Counted from the stretch's first letter, positions 21,999-34,252 are shown. The stretch is 64,000 nucleotides of DNA from Siphonodentalium dalli (GCA_032622095.1 CP136063.1:115464723-115528722), one strand, 5' to 3'. The notes: a model not told the origin generated them from the letters alone. Numbers and translations are program-made.

Positions 21999-23036
21999 CA
22001 ATTACTGTTTCATCTTTTTTTTATGATGTGTGAATTAAAATAGAACTGAAAATAAATATTTTCTTATGAAACCAGAAAGTGGGTCCCTTTTTTCTCATGT
22101 TTTTTCTGCAGAAAATCTACATTTGTAATGGGATAACCTGATGAGAAAGTGTTGTGATTGGTCTCCGACTTTGTTGAAACAAAACAAACTTTTCTTAAAT
22201 ATATAAATAATCATTTTCTAGTTTTGAATAAATTTAACGCATCTATATTTTTGGGCTTCCTCATCTCAACGGTCTTAAATATACATGTATGAAATCCTAA
22301 GTACCAGAACAATGGTTGGTAAACTCAATGATCCTAACAAAGCTATGTTTATAGTCAGGTTTATAGTCTATACTTTGTGTGAGAAGCTCAACACAGATCA
22401 CAATACTTTGCTTAACAATATTTTGACTCCAGAGCACACAACATTTGTTCAAGCAAAGCTAAACTACTTCACTTATGGGGACAATTGGTTTGAATAATTG
22501 TCACAACATGTCAAATTACCGGGGCCATCAGAGGTTAAATCTAATTAAATTTGTGACAATTTGAAAACTAAACATTCTAGAATTACTATGGCAGCTGCAG
22601 CGGCTATTATGCATGGCAGGCGGTAATTTAAAGTTCGGAATCAATAATCGTGCAGGGGATACTACAATCAGATCAGATTAAAACTGCATCAAAAATTTGT
22701 TTGCGGATCTGACATGGAAATTTACTGCCACATAAATGAGTTTGGATAATTTAAATGTGAACTGAAGCATTCCACTAGGGTGATCAAATGTGCATAGCGA
22801 ATAAACATGTGCAGCTCATATTCTGTAAACTTTTGCATCAATATTGGCTCAGTATGATAACGTCATTCTTTTTAAATAGTATAAGTTATATGTGATGAAT
22901 TTAGTTGGAGAAATCATTCTCTTTTCCTTTAATTTTACCAGTGATTAATTTAGGACAAAGGGAAAACTAAATATTTATATTTTGGCATAGTTCAGATGTT
23001 GTGTTTTACGAAAGGGTACAGTTGACAAGCCTACAA
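21999..23036. other. No gene seen
   Basis: AT-rich. The 70-codon frame at 22285-22497 (NKAMFIVRFIVYTLC) has no splice support. 22560-22700 is somewhat more complex (GCAGCTGCAGCGGC). Confidence 0.4.
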
Positions 23037-23430
23037 ATAGTGTGTATGTCATTTGCAGAATGAGGTACCAGAGGGTGAATTTAGTGACACTATCCTGCAC
23101 GGCAGGCTAGCATCACCAAATTCACCCTCTTGGGGACCTCATTCTGCTTAGGCCTCAACTGCTATGGGAGAACTAGGATCAGATTGAATTCCCCAGTTGA
23201 CGTTGTTGATGTTCACCCATTAGTCACCTCAATTATGCATTTTATCTTCTGCAAATTAGGGGATACAGAAACTTCCCAGAAGGGGAAAAAGTAACTAAAA
23301 ACAATGTTATTTTGAGACTATAGATATTTACAGAAGATGAATGTGTTGATGCTACATATCCCGCTGTTTGGGATAGCGTCACTAAATTCACCCTCTGGGG
23401 ACCTCATTCTGCAAATGACAGACACACTAT
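23037..23430. mobile_element. DH-GAGG dual-hairpin element, subfamily A
   Basis: Ends ATAGTGTGTATGTCATTTGC and its inverse GACAGACACACTAT. Both ends carry hairpins built from GCAGAATGAGG and GAGGGTGAATTTAGTGA with their complements (CACCAAATTCACCCTC, CCTCATTCTGC). The second hairpin is partly decayed. The linker contains GTTCACCCATTAGTCACCTC. Class unknown; no clear TSD. Confidence 0.85.
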
Positions 23431-24646
23431 TTGCACACTTGACAGTTGATATTGTAGTTTTTTTGGCAATAGTTGAATGGGAGGATATGACACAAGCGAG
23501 CATTACTAGGTATAATTTTGGGGCTCCAAAACTGCTATGTAGCTTTAAGGTATTGTTGGTTAGTAGGTTTGCTCTACAATCACTGTAAATGAGGCATGAA
23601 AAGCTTGATGGGAACAGGGGAAAGTGTAATGAGTTAGTTATCACATAATCCTGTAATCTGGCTTGCATTCTGCCATGTAATAGATGAGGCAGTAACAGCT
23701 CACTGCCAATTTTCCCACTGGTGTAGACCAATTTACGAGCATTTGCCTCACAATAAACATGCTGTGTTTGTTCTAGCCAAGAAGCTGAGGAATCTTTAGG
23801 GATATCGACAGATCTGACAAGACTGTGTAAGCGGTAAGAACAAATGGCCAGAACGATAATCAACCATGTTCTATTTTTGACAGAGGAATGTGGAATTTTT
23901 GTCTGGCTCCACATCTCCCACTGTAGTAAAAGCACAGATTGACATGTGCGAAGATCATTCTGGCACCAATGATTACTGTAATTCGCTCCTAATGACTGGG
24001 CCAGTTGTGTCTGAATTGTAGCAGGTACTTTGTGCTTAAAGGTCAATGAGGGAATGAGTAATAAAATGGTTGGAGATATCTAACTTCCTGTACTATATGG
24101 TCACCCCTCTGCTTGCAAGTCACAGTTCATTGCAACCAACTTCTCATGAATTTGTTGGTTGTATTAGGGCCAAATTTGTTGAGACATAATTTAGATTTCA
24201 AGACAAAATACCCACTGAATCCACATTTTGAAGTTGTATCCAAATAAGAAAGAAAATATGTATTTCACTCAATTAAATGAGTAGTTTCTTTGATCTAAAA
24301 ACTTCATCATCACAAAATTTATACAGGTCGCATCAGATTGTAATTGATCAATTATTAACAGTCTCAAGCTATTTACAGTAACTCATGTTTAAATTCTGAA
24401 ATGATTTTGATTGTTTCATTCAAATCAAATGCTAGTTTAAAATAGAGCCAGAAAATCTAATGGATGATTGCCACAAGTGTGAAATTCGAAAACATTATAC
24501 AAATATTAAGCATTTTTCAACTCAAGAGAAATATAATTAAAAAGGGGAAAACATAAATAATTATTAGGAAGTGCAAAATAATGGCTTTATTAAGATGTAT
24601 TCATGGTTCCATCCAGCAGGATGACAATAGGTTGTGTTTATATAAC
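23431..24646. other. No gene accepted; long open frame on minus strand
   Basis: The minus frame 23318-24046 is open for 242 codons. Its last third is DH-GAGG element sequence, it has no splice-site support and I see no domain. 23640-24040 is comparatively complex and could be conserved non-coding sequence. Confidence 0.3.
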
Positions 24647-24906
24647 TTAACACTTTCTATACTAATAACTCATTGATGAGTAGTTCCTTTATGAAATGTT
24701 AAAATAATAAGTTCAACAAACGGTGTTGAACTTATTATCCAAACATTTTCCACCAATGAATATGAATTCTTCTACGCTTGTATTATCATTTCGTCTGACT
24801 GTTGTCTGATTATATATCCTTAAAATTCCTCCAAATGAAAATATACCATTCCAACGTATACTTTTATAACTGAGTGGGTGAATCCATTTAGTATAGAAGG
24901 GGTTAA
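24647..24906. mobile_element. TTAA-c MITE, complete
   Basis: TTAA 24647-24650 and 24903-24906. CACTTTCTATACTAATAACT at the left, CCATTTAGTATAGAAGGGG at the right. Internal inverted AATAAGTTCAACAAACGG/TGTTGAACTTATTA. Good reference copy at 260 bp. Confidence 0.9.
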
Positions 24907-25579
24907 TTTAGCAGCTGAACAGCTGAAGTTGAGCAGCCATTAGTAGAGATGTTTAGATTGTAAATGGCAAACTTCAAACTTGGGTTGCTAAAGAAATATT
25001 CTTGGCACGAAAACACAGCGTCATATACCCGCACAAATAAGTTGAAAGACAGGCTGACTTCACGGAAATTGATATGTGTCAATCACATAACTGAGAACTG
25101 TGTGTAACTTTACAATCTCACAATAACAATCCACTCGCATAACTGACAATTTAATATGTACAGGTTTCAAGATCCATGCATGAAACAAGTTAAAGCAATG
25201 TTCACGCATGCTTTTGTGTGATTTTTGGTGGACACATGAATCTCAGTCTTGGACGTCTTGTTAATGTACTATAAGGAAACAGTGTGCAGACAACGTGCAT
25301 TGGGTTACCATGCTTGCCACCAGTTTGACATTGCCATATGTACAGAATGTACTTTGAATGATGTAAACCAGTTTCTACAAAACAGGAACGTCTGAATCAG
25401 CTATTAGCGACCCATGTTTGAAGTTGGTTGATTTACAATCTTAGCCGCCCCAATATGTGAATGTTGTATTCATTGCCTGAACAGGTGTTCGATCAATACA
25501 CAAAATTACGAAAATTGCTGGTCCCCAAACATTTGCCGGACGTTTTGTTATCCAGTATTTTTATTCAGAAATTTTATTT
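24907..25579. other. No gene seen
   Basis: Moderately complex DNA, especially 25180-25510 (GGTGTTCGATCAATAC, GCCGGACGTTTTG). No exon recognised. Confidence 0.35.
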
Positions 25580-26100
25580 TTAACCATTTTCTTTACTAAA
25601 TATTCATTGACGGGCAGTTCCCTCAGGAATAATTAAGATAATAAGTTCAACAAATGGCCATATTATCTGAACATTTCTCACCAATGAACAGGAATCCTTC
25701 TTCATTTGTATTATAGCTACAGTAATGCCCTAAGTAATCAACCCCTTAACCACAGCAGAATTATGGGTAACTTTTCAGGATTTAGTCGGAAATATGGCTT
25801 GTTGCCATTCATTGGAAAGCTCTCACTGAGAAATATGGCTTGTTGCCATTCAACAGAAAGCTCTTAGTGAGAGCTTTCCGATGAATGGCAACAAGTCATA
25901 TTTCCGACTAAATTCTGAAAAATTACCCATAATTATGTGGTTAAGGAGTCAATTATTTAGGGCATTACTGTATTTTGACATCGGAAAGCTCTCAGTTAGG
26001 GCATTACTGTATTCTTCTGTCTGTCATCAGCATTTATTACATTTCCAATGTAAACTTTTATAACTGCATGGGAGAATCCATAAAGTATATAAATGGTTAA
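25580..26100. mobile_element. TTAA-c MITE split by PAL-TA insertion
   Basis: The left part 25580-25717 starts TTAA-CCATTTTCTTTACTAAAT. The right part ~26012-26100 ends GAGAATCCATAAAGTATATA and GG-TTAA. The middle is the PAL-TA element at 25718. TTAA-c was therefore here first. Confidence 0.85.
25718..26011. mobile_element. PAL-TA MITE, rearranged, nested in TTAA-c
   Basis: TA-CAGTAATGCCCTAAGTAA to GGGCATTACTG-TA at 25972. An extra piece of left arm is duplicated at the dyad (GAGAAATATGGCTTGTTGCC). A further 39-bp scrap (GGAAAGCTCTCAG plus GGGCATTACTG) trails to 26011. Several template-switch-like steps are needed. Confidence 0.85.
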
Positions 26101-26181
26101 TTATCGGAGATGATGAAGAAAGAGTCAGGAGCCATGAATACATCTTAAAAGGAGGAATATGAAGATCACATATTCACTTAC

Positions 26182-27117
26182 CAGAAGTGTAAGGGTCATA
26201 GACAGTTTGCGATTGCGGTGCATATCCTCCGACATAATGAGTGTGAGTGTGGGTGTGAATGTGACGCTGCGTGGGTGGTGAATTTGCATAGTCCCGTTGT
26301 TTATCCAATGAATTCTTATCAGATGGAAGAGGTGATGATGATCCAGGTAACCCATCTTCACCTTTCTTCATCACAGATGGTGATGGGTTTAAGCTGGACG
26401 GCTTCTTATCCTGAAGTTCGTGAATTTTGTGGCTGCCATAATACTGAAGGTTATGCTTAGGCGTGTCAGAAATTTTTGTCGAGTCACTCTCCAAAGGTTT
26501 TTGAATGTGACTTGTTCCCAATTTCTCTTTTTCCATGTCTCGCTCTGACGGAACACTTGGAGTATATCCCAATGAATTTGGATGAACATATCCAGAATAA
26601 TTAAGCACAGGATTAACGTTTAGATTACGATACAGAGGATGACTAGAATCGTATGATGGCTGCGCGTACGTTTGCTGCACATAAGGGTAATACATCCCAC
26701 CACCGAATGATGCCTGTGACGCAGGCGAACCAGAAGGTGGTGCTGACGGAGACATAGTTACAGCACTATCGGGGTTAGAATTAGCACTTGAAACAGGACG
26801 CAGTTTTGGAGGATCGGATAAAGGTTTACCACCCTTATCGACCTGCTTCACTTTGTCACCCTTTTTAGGGTCCATTGTTGGAGGTTTATTTACAGAGTCT
26901 TTGGAAACCATATGATCCTTTGGCTTTTCCTTAATTTTTTCTGGCATTTGTTTAACATCCTTTCGGCTATCACAGACTGGCGACTTAGTGAGGTCCATTG
27001 GAGGTTTGTTAGTATTCACACTAACACCTTGCTTTGGCAAGCTTTCGGCACTCCGCAACTCTGGAGGTTTGCTTGTTGAGCTTTCTTGTTTTCGCTTCTC
27101 CTCTAATTTCTGATGAC
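26182..27117 (-). CDS. ZNF609: ZNF608/ZNF609-like, coding exon D (C-terminal region)
   Basis: 936-nt exon in phase with exon C: exon C ends ATA-G, this one continues GT-CAT-CAG. The acceptor is CATTCATTTAG at 27118 and the donor G/GTAAGT at 26181. It encodes a lysine/proline-rich stretch (GHQKLEEKRKQES). Then comes the tyrosine-rich block YYPYVQQTYAQPSYDSS..HPLYRN (~26610-26700), which parallels YIPYMHGYSYSQSYDPNHPSYR of ZNF609. Near the end RHIHTHTHTHYVGG parallels the histidine run of the vertebrate protein. Family members continue ~25 residues further, so a short terminal exon is expected to the left; I did not find it. If the donor is not used, translation ends two codons on (GK-stop at 26174), with an AATAAA on the minus strand at 26033-26038. 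Confidence 0.93.
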
Positions 27118-27628
27118 CTAAATGAATGATATTTTATTATTAGTCTTTGATGGTCTTTGATTAGTCTTTGGTTTCACAACCATATGATGAAATAAGCAGA
27201 AAATGGCAAACAGATCCTTGATAGAAACAATACAAAAAGATACAAACAATTATGGACTACCTGATCTTCTAAAAATTAAATTGTTGTTCAAGTACAATAT
27301 TAATATTACATTGGGAAATTAACCAACTTTCCATCAATGTATCACATTATTATAATCAATAAATTTGAAAAATGATCAAGGAAATATGGGTTGATACAAA
27401 AATCGGACTTGGCACTGAAAGGGTTAAATCAGGCCCTAATTTTCCAGACTCTGTACAACACATATTGAGTCTACACTGTAGTCAGACTGGGCTGTCTTAA
27501 TAAAATCTGAGGGGGATATTTATTTATAACACATGAAATGAAGTTCAAAATGGAAAAAATAAGCAGATATTATGCTTTACTAGTATTAACATAACACAGC
27601 AATGAATTGTTTACTGAGATCAACTTAC
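27118..27628 (-). other. Intron C-D (511 bp)
   Basis: Short, transposon-free intron. The donor ATAG/GTAAGT is strong; the acceptor has a weak pyrimidine tract. If retained, the frame adds KLISVNNSLLCYVNTSKA and stops at 27570. Confidence 0.85.
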
Positions 27629-30504
27629 CTATCATTTTTTGCTGCTGGTACATCTGATGACGTAGAATGTTTTCATGCTGTTTACGATCCATTTGACTTT
27701 TCAGCTCGATATTTTCCTTCAGAATCTGATGGTTCTCGTTCTGTTTGTCCCGTAAACTATTATCCTTAGCCTCGACTGGTCGAGGTTGCTGAGCCTCGAC
27801 TGGTCGAGATTGCTGAGCCTCGACTGGTCGAGGTTGTTGCTGCTGCTGTTCAGGGGGATGCTCAGACTTTTTCACTTGCTGATGCATTTTGTCACCCTGT
27901 GGAAAGCCCTGAGTAAGTCCGGAAGAATTATCGGTTCCAGGACGTCGTGCTGATAAGTCGGCAGGAGTTCCTGAAGACTGCGGCTCACCTGGCTTTTCTC
28001 CAGGTTTGCCACCATCACCATCAGTTTTTGATTGTTGGTCCGCTTGGTTTTTCCTATGCTCCTCAAACATACGCTCATAATATTGTCGGTATGAAAGATC
28101 GTTAGCCATCATATGCATATGATAATTAGGGTCCAGTGGATAACCGTACTGTGCAAGATACTGACATTGTGCATGGGCATACATTTGCTGCTGAGCCCAT
28201 TTCTGATGCATTTGATAGTCCATTTGAGGAGACATCGCTGGGGTGGGTTCACCAGTCTTTGGTGTTTTTGATTCACCTTTATCCAAGCTTACTGGGCTAT
28301 CCTTCGGATGTTGTTTTTTCAAATCCTCTGAATTCATCATTGGTCTGGAAGTTTGCGGCTTTTGAACATTATCCGTTTTTGGCTCCTCTTTCATGGGCGT
28401 GTGAGGCGATGATTTCGGACTGTTCTGCATCATCTGCTGGTTGACAGGATTTCCAACATTATAATATTGTGACTGCCCATAATATCCATACATATATCCA
28501 GAAACATCAGAATGACCTTGTGTAACAGGAGGTTCCTCTTTTTTACGATTACTAGTAGCACTTTCATCGCGTGTCTTCACTGGGCTTTCACCTTGAGGTG
28601 ATCCCGACTCATTCGCATCCGATATATCCGAATAAGCAGGACTCTGCACATTATCATTCACTGATGAGTTCGTCGGAGTTTTCCTATTTTCCGGCACAGA
28701 CGAATGTATTTTAAGCAAACTGTTGTTGTTATTGGGAGGTATATTCTTTGTAGGCTGCCCATCAGGCATCTTTACTCCCAGTCCCATATTGGATTCAACC
28801 AGTTTGCTCTGGCGGATGTTATCTACAGCCCTATTGGTCATGTCCAACGCTATCCCAGAATCCTTCCTATGCGTCTGCTCCAGTATTTTACCTGGAGACG
28901 GTGCAGACTTTATCACAGCGGGTCTATCATATTTTGGAATGTTTTCTTCCCTGGGGTCTTTGGTAGAAATAGCACTAGAAGTAGCCTGTCCATGGTGTTG
29001 CGCACCCACTGAACCAGGTATCACACATTGACCTTGGCCTTGCACTTGACTTTCTTTTGGCCTCGGCTTTTTCTGCTTCTTTTTCTCTTTCAATGAGACT
29101 AGAGCAGGATTTATTGAAGGTTCGCCCATTATAGTTGGCTTTGGCTGAATGGGTTTCAGCGACGGTGACATCTGCGTATGAGTGGAAACAGGTGCCATAT
29201 TTGTGTGCGTCACAGAAACGTTCGTAGACAGCGCTATCATCTGTGGCGATGGTGCCGGAACTATGGGCCTATTGGCCGATTTCATTTTCATTTTATCGTA
29301 ACTTTTATCAGTTCGGTCATTCGGAGAAGACACAGCAGGTAACGCAGCCACCGGAATTGGAATTGAGGCTGGAAGAGGATTGGTCACCAAGGGCACTGAA
29401 GGTGCTATCACTTGAGTGGCTGGTTGTGTCACCACGGTAACAGATCCAATACATCCAACAGATGTAGTTTGAATAGGGTATAGAGTGTGCGGAACAGAAG
29501 TTGATTTTAATGCAACGACACAAGTAGTTGGAACAACATTCCCTGGAATTTGAATTTCCACACCACTCTTTTTCACTGGTGTCCCCTCACTGAAATTCTT
29601 ACATGAATTCACAACTTCCTTCTTATGGACAGGAGAGATAATTTTCAAACTGTCAGGACTCTTAGATGCTGCCTCAATTTTTGGAACATCAACAGATTTA
29701 ATGGCAGAATCATCTTTACCAGAATCAGACTTTTTGTCAGAGGAACACTCCGCTTTGTTGGATTCCACCTTATTATTAGAATCCAGTTTAACTTCTGCCT
29801 TTTTAATCATACACTCCAGTTTCACTTCAACACTTTTAGTCAATATTTCACTTTTGCTATTCGTGTCCTTGCTAGCACTAGACTTGGAGGAATGATCATC
29901 TTTGTCCTCTTTAGTAGAATTGGACTTTTTATCACTTTCCTTTTGTTTTGTATCAGAATGTTTTGTATCAGAAGACGCCTTCAATATAGGAGTCTCTTCT
30001 TTCTTGTCACTTATGTCGTCCATTTCCACTTCGTCTTCGTCATCCTTCATGACGTCTGCTGCCACAGTCGGTTTCAGAGAAGAATGTTCTTTTGATTGGT
30101 GAAACTTCAAACCACTCTGCTGTTTGTACTTTTTGAAACAGTTCATTTCTGGACATTCAAACACACTAGGAGAAGGAACCTCAGGTTTTGCAGAGTCTCT
30201 AGCTGAACAACTTCTCTTGCATTTTGGAGCTTCTGTTTTGTCCAGCTCGAGCTCTGTTGGTCGTCCTTTACGTTTCACTCCACCACTAGACGAAACATCT
30301 GATTTCGCAGGGCTCGGTGGAGCGGTGAACGTCGAGGTATTTGTGTTGTAGCTGTTGTTGGTCCCTCTGCGATTATTTTTTCGAAGGTTCCTTCCCTCGT
30401 TTACGACTCTTTCTATGACAGGTGTCGCGACAGCTCGACCTCTTTTCCCTCGACCTTTTGGAGTCCTGTTGTCAAGGTCACTGACAGGAGAGTCACAGTT
30501 TAAC
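27629..30504 (-). CDS. ZNF609: ZNF608/ZNF609-like, large central exon C with the C2H2 finger
   Basis: 2876-nt exon. The acceptor CTCTTCACAG lies at 30505 and the first base completes the Arg codon of exon B (AG-G). The frame opens LNCDSPVSDLDNRTPKGRGK, matching FCDSPTSDLEMR..GRGK of ZNF609, so the first Met (30278) is not the start. The single finger, CPEMNC-x12-H-QSKE-H (30084-30155), aligns with the family's only C2H2 finger. Later family landmarks are KPIQPKPTIMGEP plus a Lys-rich run (~29060-29165), SPAYSDISDANESG (~28605-28655) and SYRQYYERMFEEHRK (~28045-28110). Between them lie Ser/Lys/Asp-rich disordered segments. Known of the family: ZNF609 is nuclear and associates with NIPBL and Integrator; fly scribbler/brakeless is a transcriptional corepressor. 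The same role here is inferred. Confidence 0.96.
27769..27840 (-). repeat. Coding 24-bp tandem repeat, 3 copies, each palindromic
   Basis: Three units of 24 bp inside exon C encode QPRPVEAQ or QSRPVEAQ repeats, preceded by a glutamine run. Units 1 and 3 carry the perfect inverted repeat CCTCGAC-TG-GTCGAGG. The middle unit has one change (GAGATTG). Confidence 0.9.
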
Positions 30505-30610
30505 CTGTGAAGAGAAATATAACATATTGTTAAATAACAATCTCCTTTGAGGTTTCTTATCCTTTAACTTACACCTGTCCTAAATTATATTATTTTCAAC
30601 AATAGTACAC

Positions 30611-30730
30611 ATGTAATTGTGACACATGATATGTACTTGTGACAAATGATACATAATTGCAACACATGATATGTAATTGTGACACGTGACATGTAATTGT
30701 GACACGTGACATGTAATTGTAGCACATGAT
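30611..30730 (+). repeat. 20-bp minisatellite, 6 copies
   Basis: Units of ATGTAATTGTGACACATGAT with small changes. Units 4 and 5 read GACACGTGAC, containing the E-box-like CACGTG. Lies 107 bp intronic of the exon C acceptor. Confidence 0.9.
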
Positions 30731-31549
30731 ATGAGGCTGGAACATATAAATAATTTTGGTTCTGAGCTTTGTGTTCTTCAATCTATAAATAACACTTGTG
30801 CAGTTTAAGTTTATGTAATTACACATGTTTAACGAAAGGTTAAAAGACAAATTCTATAACATGCGTAAGGCTTTATAGTTAATTTGTCTTCAAATTTTTC
30901 AGTTATAATTTCATAAACTTAAAAGAAACAAGAGATATATTTCTTTTAATCTAACCTAAGAAATTGGCCAAAAGCTAGCTACCTTCTAATGTCCCAAAAT
31001 CCATAACATTTTGCGAGAATCAAAACAGCGTTTCTGCAGGGAATCAAGACTTTTTACGAGAATCAAAATGTGAATAATGTTCAGATTCTCGTCGGATTTT
31101 AAGGCCTGCTTCCCCATTATATTTTCATTAAATAAATTTTTGCAAAGAACTATTATGCTTGAGGGCCAAACATCATTCAATGACGCTCCTAGTTGCAGAA
31201 TAACATTTACATGTAGACCAAACTGCTGTTAAATATAATCTGCAATGGTAGTCAAATTCAGGGTATGTAATGAGTGAGAAATTACCCAGCCATCACTGTC
31301 AAATTTAACAGTATAAATCTCAACAACACTGATGACCCACTGTATGAAACTAATAAGGCAATTCGTTATATGCCACATAATCAGCAAATAATTCATTATG
31401 AATGGGTTTAATAGATGTGGCCAACTGATGAAATCAAGTCATCATTATGGAACCTTTATATTCCCCGAAATGGATGACCTTGATTAATTTATATGCACTA
31501 TTGTTTAGATATAAAAAAATTCTCATAAACTGTGAAGAGATAACTATAT

Positions 31550-31692
31550 TTAATTCTTTCTTTACTAAATAATCATTGACAAGTAGTTCACTTCATAAAT
31601 GTTCAGATAATAAGTTCAACAACCTTTTATTGAACTTAATATCTAAACCTTTCCCTGTTAGAACTGAATCCATTTAGTAAATAAAGGGTTAA
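31550..31692. mobile_element. TTAA-c MITE, internally deleted
   Basis: TTAA 31550-31553 then TTCTTTCTTTACTAAATAAT. Internal AATAAGTTCAACAACC with its inverse. The right end is CCATTTAGTAAATAAAGGG-TTAA. About 115 bp of the standard interior is missing. Confidence 0.85.
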
Positions 31693-31824
31693 ACTTGGTA
31701 AGTTCAGGAGACATCAGGAAGAGATATAACCCAAAGAATAAAGATATATTCAGGGTTAAGCTTAAAGATGTATTCAGGCCAAGTTTGACAAATTCTGCTT
31801 TGCTGCTTATATGAATATGTCGAG

Positions 31825-32055
31825 TTAACCCTATCTATACTAAATGGATTTTCCATACTCAGTTATAAAACTATTCATTGGAATGGTCCCTTATTCACTT
31901 GGAGGGATGTTAAGAATATGAGTAAGATGAAAACATATTAATACAAGTGCAGAATAATTCATGTTTATTGGTGGAAAATGTATAGATAATAAGTTAATGA
32001 ACATTTCCCAAGGGATAACTACTTGTCAATGAGTATTTTATATAGAAAGGGTTAA
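31825..32055. mobile_element. TTAA-c MITE, complete, opposite orientation
   Basis: TTAA 31825-31828 and 32052-32055. CCCTATCTATACTAAATGG at the left and GAGTATTTTATATAGAAAGGG at the right. Lies 130 bp from the previous copy and inverted relative to it. Confidence 0.88.
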
Positions 32056-32469
32056 AACTCCGAGTAAACAAAGGAAAACCAAAGTGAATATACAAACATG
32101 GACAAAAGGAGCCATGGCAAGATCAAGTGTATGATATTACGTCTGATCATCATGTATTATGGAGGACATTTGTTAATCACTACTTTATGTAACTTATGTA
32201 ATGGACATCCCTCCCTTTGACTGACAGGAATATATTGTTGATTTGGGTGAAACACGCAGACAAAAAAGCGCTACGTTTGTCTGTGGCATAATAGAACACC
32301 ACGATGTCGGCAAATTGATTTTCTCCTAAGTAAACGACTACGTTAATAAGATACATTGGTTATCTGAACATCGCTGTATTGATGTGAAGGTGCGGGGTTT
32401 AGGTGAGCCAGTACCATCAATGCGAGGTGCGTGCACAGAATATTCATTCGACTATTAATGTTAAGGGCA

Positions 32470-32885
32470 AGCCTGGTATAGTGTGTCTGACATTTGCAGA
32501 ATGAGGTCCCCAGATAGTGAATTTAGTGATGCTACACCGCACAGTGGGCTAGCATCACCAAATTCACCCTCTGTGGACCTTATTCTGCTTAGGCCTCATC
32601 TTCTGGGAAATATCTCAAAATTAACATTGTTTTAGTTACTTATTCCCTTCTGTCAGTTTCTACAGAAGATAAAACGCATAATCGAGGTGACTAACGGGTG
32701 AACACCACCAACTGGGGAACTTCAATCTGATCCTAGGTCTCCCGTAACAGTTGAGGCCTAAGCAGAATGAGGTTCCCAGAGGGTGAATTTGGTGATGCTA
32801 GCCCATCGTGCAGGATCACTAAATTCACCCTCTGGGGGACCTCATTTTGCAAATGTCAGACACACTATCTCCAGACTTGGTTATT
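32470..32885. mobile_element. DH-GAGG dual-hairpin element, subfamily A
   Basis: Left CAAGCCTGGTATAGTGTGTC and right GACACACTATCTCCAGACTT are inverted. Hairpin 1 (32488-32588) and hairpin 2 (32763-32860) each pair GAATGAGG..GAGGGTGAATTT with its complement. The linker contains GAGGTGACTAACGGGTGAAC, the inverse of the linker at 23037-23430. Best copy of the family. Confidence 0.9.
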
Positions 32886-33470
32886 GGATTGATGTGCTCT
32901 GTGCTCGTACTATGGGAAATTATTTAGCAGAGAAGCACAGCCAGTTACAAATGAGTTTTGCCTTTACGGAGACATGCCGATGTAATCTCACGAATACTAA
33001 TATCATTAGCATTCTGGGATTGAGATATTGAGTTGCCAGATAATAAATCACATGCATCAAACATGACACGACTTCATGAATAATCATGAGATCATGCAGA
33101 TGAAATCCATGGAGATCTTCCAGTTTTCATTTTTTCCCCCTGTTTGCTTGTGAGGGTCTGTCAGGAGAGATTTTAGACTGGTGTGCATGCCAATCAAATG
33201 AGAATGAAAAGAAGACTTTGATGGACGGCACTAAATCTCATGCAAATTCAACAGAACTGAATTAGGATATGTGTCGGCATCGGTGAGCATCATGTTGAGT
33301 TCTATCAGAAAACATGCCAGGTTTTAGATGCCCTTGCATCTAAATGTAATAGAATTTCTAATATTTGGCAGGAAGCTCATGCAGTGAGAATCAGTCATAC
33401 ATGACAAGAGTATGGTTTGGATTCATATAAATAGTGATTAGACTAGACAAGATCCAAAAATCTGCTGATG

Positions 33471-33570
33471 TTAACCCATTCTATACTAAATGGATTCTCC
33501 CACTCAGTTATAAAAGTATAAACAGGAATGGTCTATTATTCATTTGGAGGGGTGTTCAGGATAAATTAGG
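33471..33570. mobile_element. TTAA-c MITE, left part only
   Basis: TTAA-CCCATTCTATACTAAATGG through GGAGGGGTGTTCAGGATAAA, then unrelated sequence. Confidence 0.8.
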
Positions 33571-33601
33571 CATATATGCCAGCCAGACCCCGTACTGGAT
33601 A

Positions 33602-33908
33602 TACAGTAATGCCCGAAGTATATGACCCTTTAACCTTGTTTATCTGTATGGTTTTAGCAATCTGCTATCATTACACTCACTTACTTGAGACATCATTTCT
33701 GACTGTGTATATGATATTGGTCAGTATGATTGGTCAGAAATTGCAAGGAAAGGATTTAGTCGCAAATATGGCTTGTTGCCATTCGTCGGAAAGCTCTTAA
33801 CGACAGCTTTCCAATGAATGACAGCAAGCCATATTTCCAACTAATTCCTGAAAAATTTCCCGTAATTCTGCTGTAGTTTAGGGATTGATTATTTAGGACA
33901 TTACTGTA
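33602..33908. mobile_element. PAL-TA MITE interrupted by ~115 bp of other DNA
   Basis: The left tip is TA-CAGTAATGCCCGAAGTATA to ACCCTTTAACC. Unrelated sequence follows at ~33638-33751. The arm resumes at AAGGATTTAGTCGCAAATATG, passes the dyad CTCTTAACGACAG and ends GGACATTACTG-TA. Subfamily AGTATATGACC. Confidence 0.8.
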
Positions 33909-34252
33909 CTCTATCTGTGCTTGAGCCAAACCATAATGTCACATGAAACTGGTAAAACATGGTTCAACTGCAGGTCAGTCACATATCCAAGTGATTTACA
34001 TGATAGTTGCATAGTAGATGGTTGGTGCTACTAACTTGGTGGGTTCAATGTGTAGCAGAGCAAATCCAGCAATTAAATTTAAAGGGAACTATAATTAACT
34101 TATCTAAGTTCCAACATCAACGAACATGATGAGAGAAACAAGACCTGATGAAAGTTATGGTGGAAATACAATCATTCGATCATATCTCAACATATTATAA
34201 CCTTAGTTAATGAGGAAAGTGGAAGAAAACATAAAACAATTTTGTTATGATA

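Noticed and set aside
23318-24046. 242-codon open frame on the minus strand
   Set aside because: Its downstream end is DH-GAGG element sequence, no splice sites or domain are visible, and the composition of the rest suits conserved non-coding DNA or chance.
29625-30095. 156-codon open frame on the plus strand opposite exon C
   Set aside because: Mirror of the low-complexity Ser/Lys/Asp coding of exon C; no independent coding evidence.
30611-30730. CRISPR-like regular repeats
   Set aside because: Contiguous 20-bp units without spacers in an animal intron; a minisatellite.
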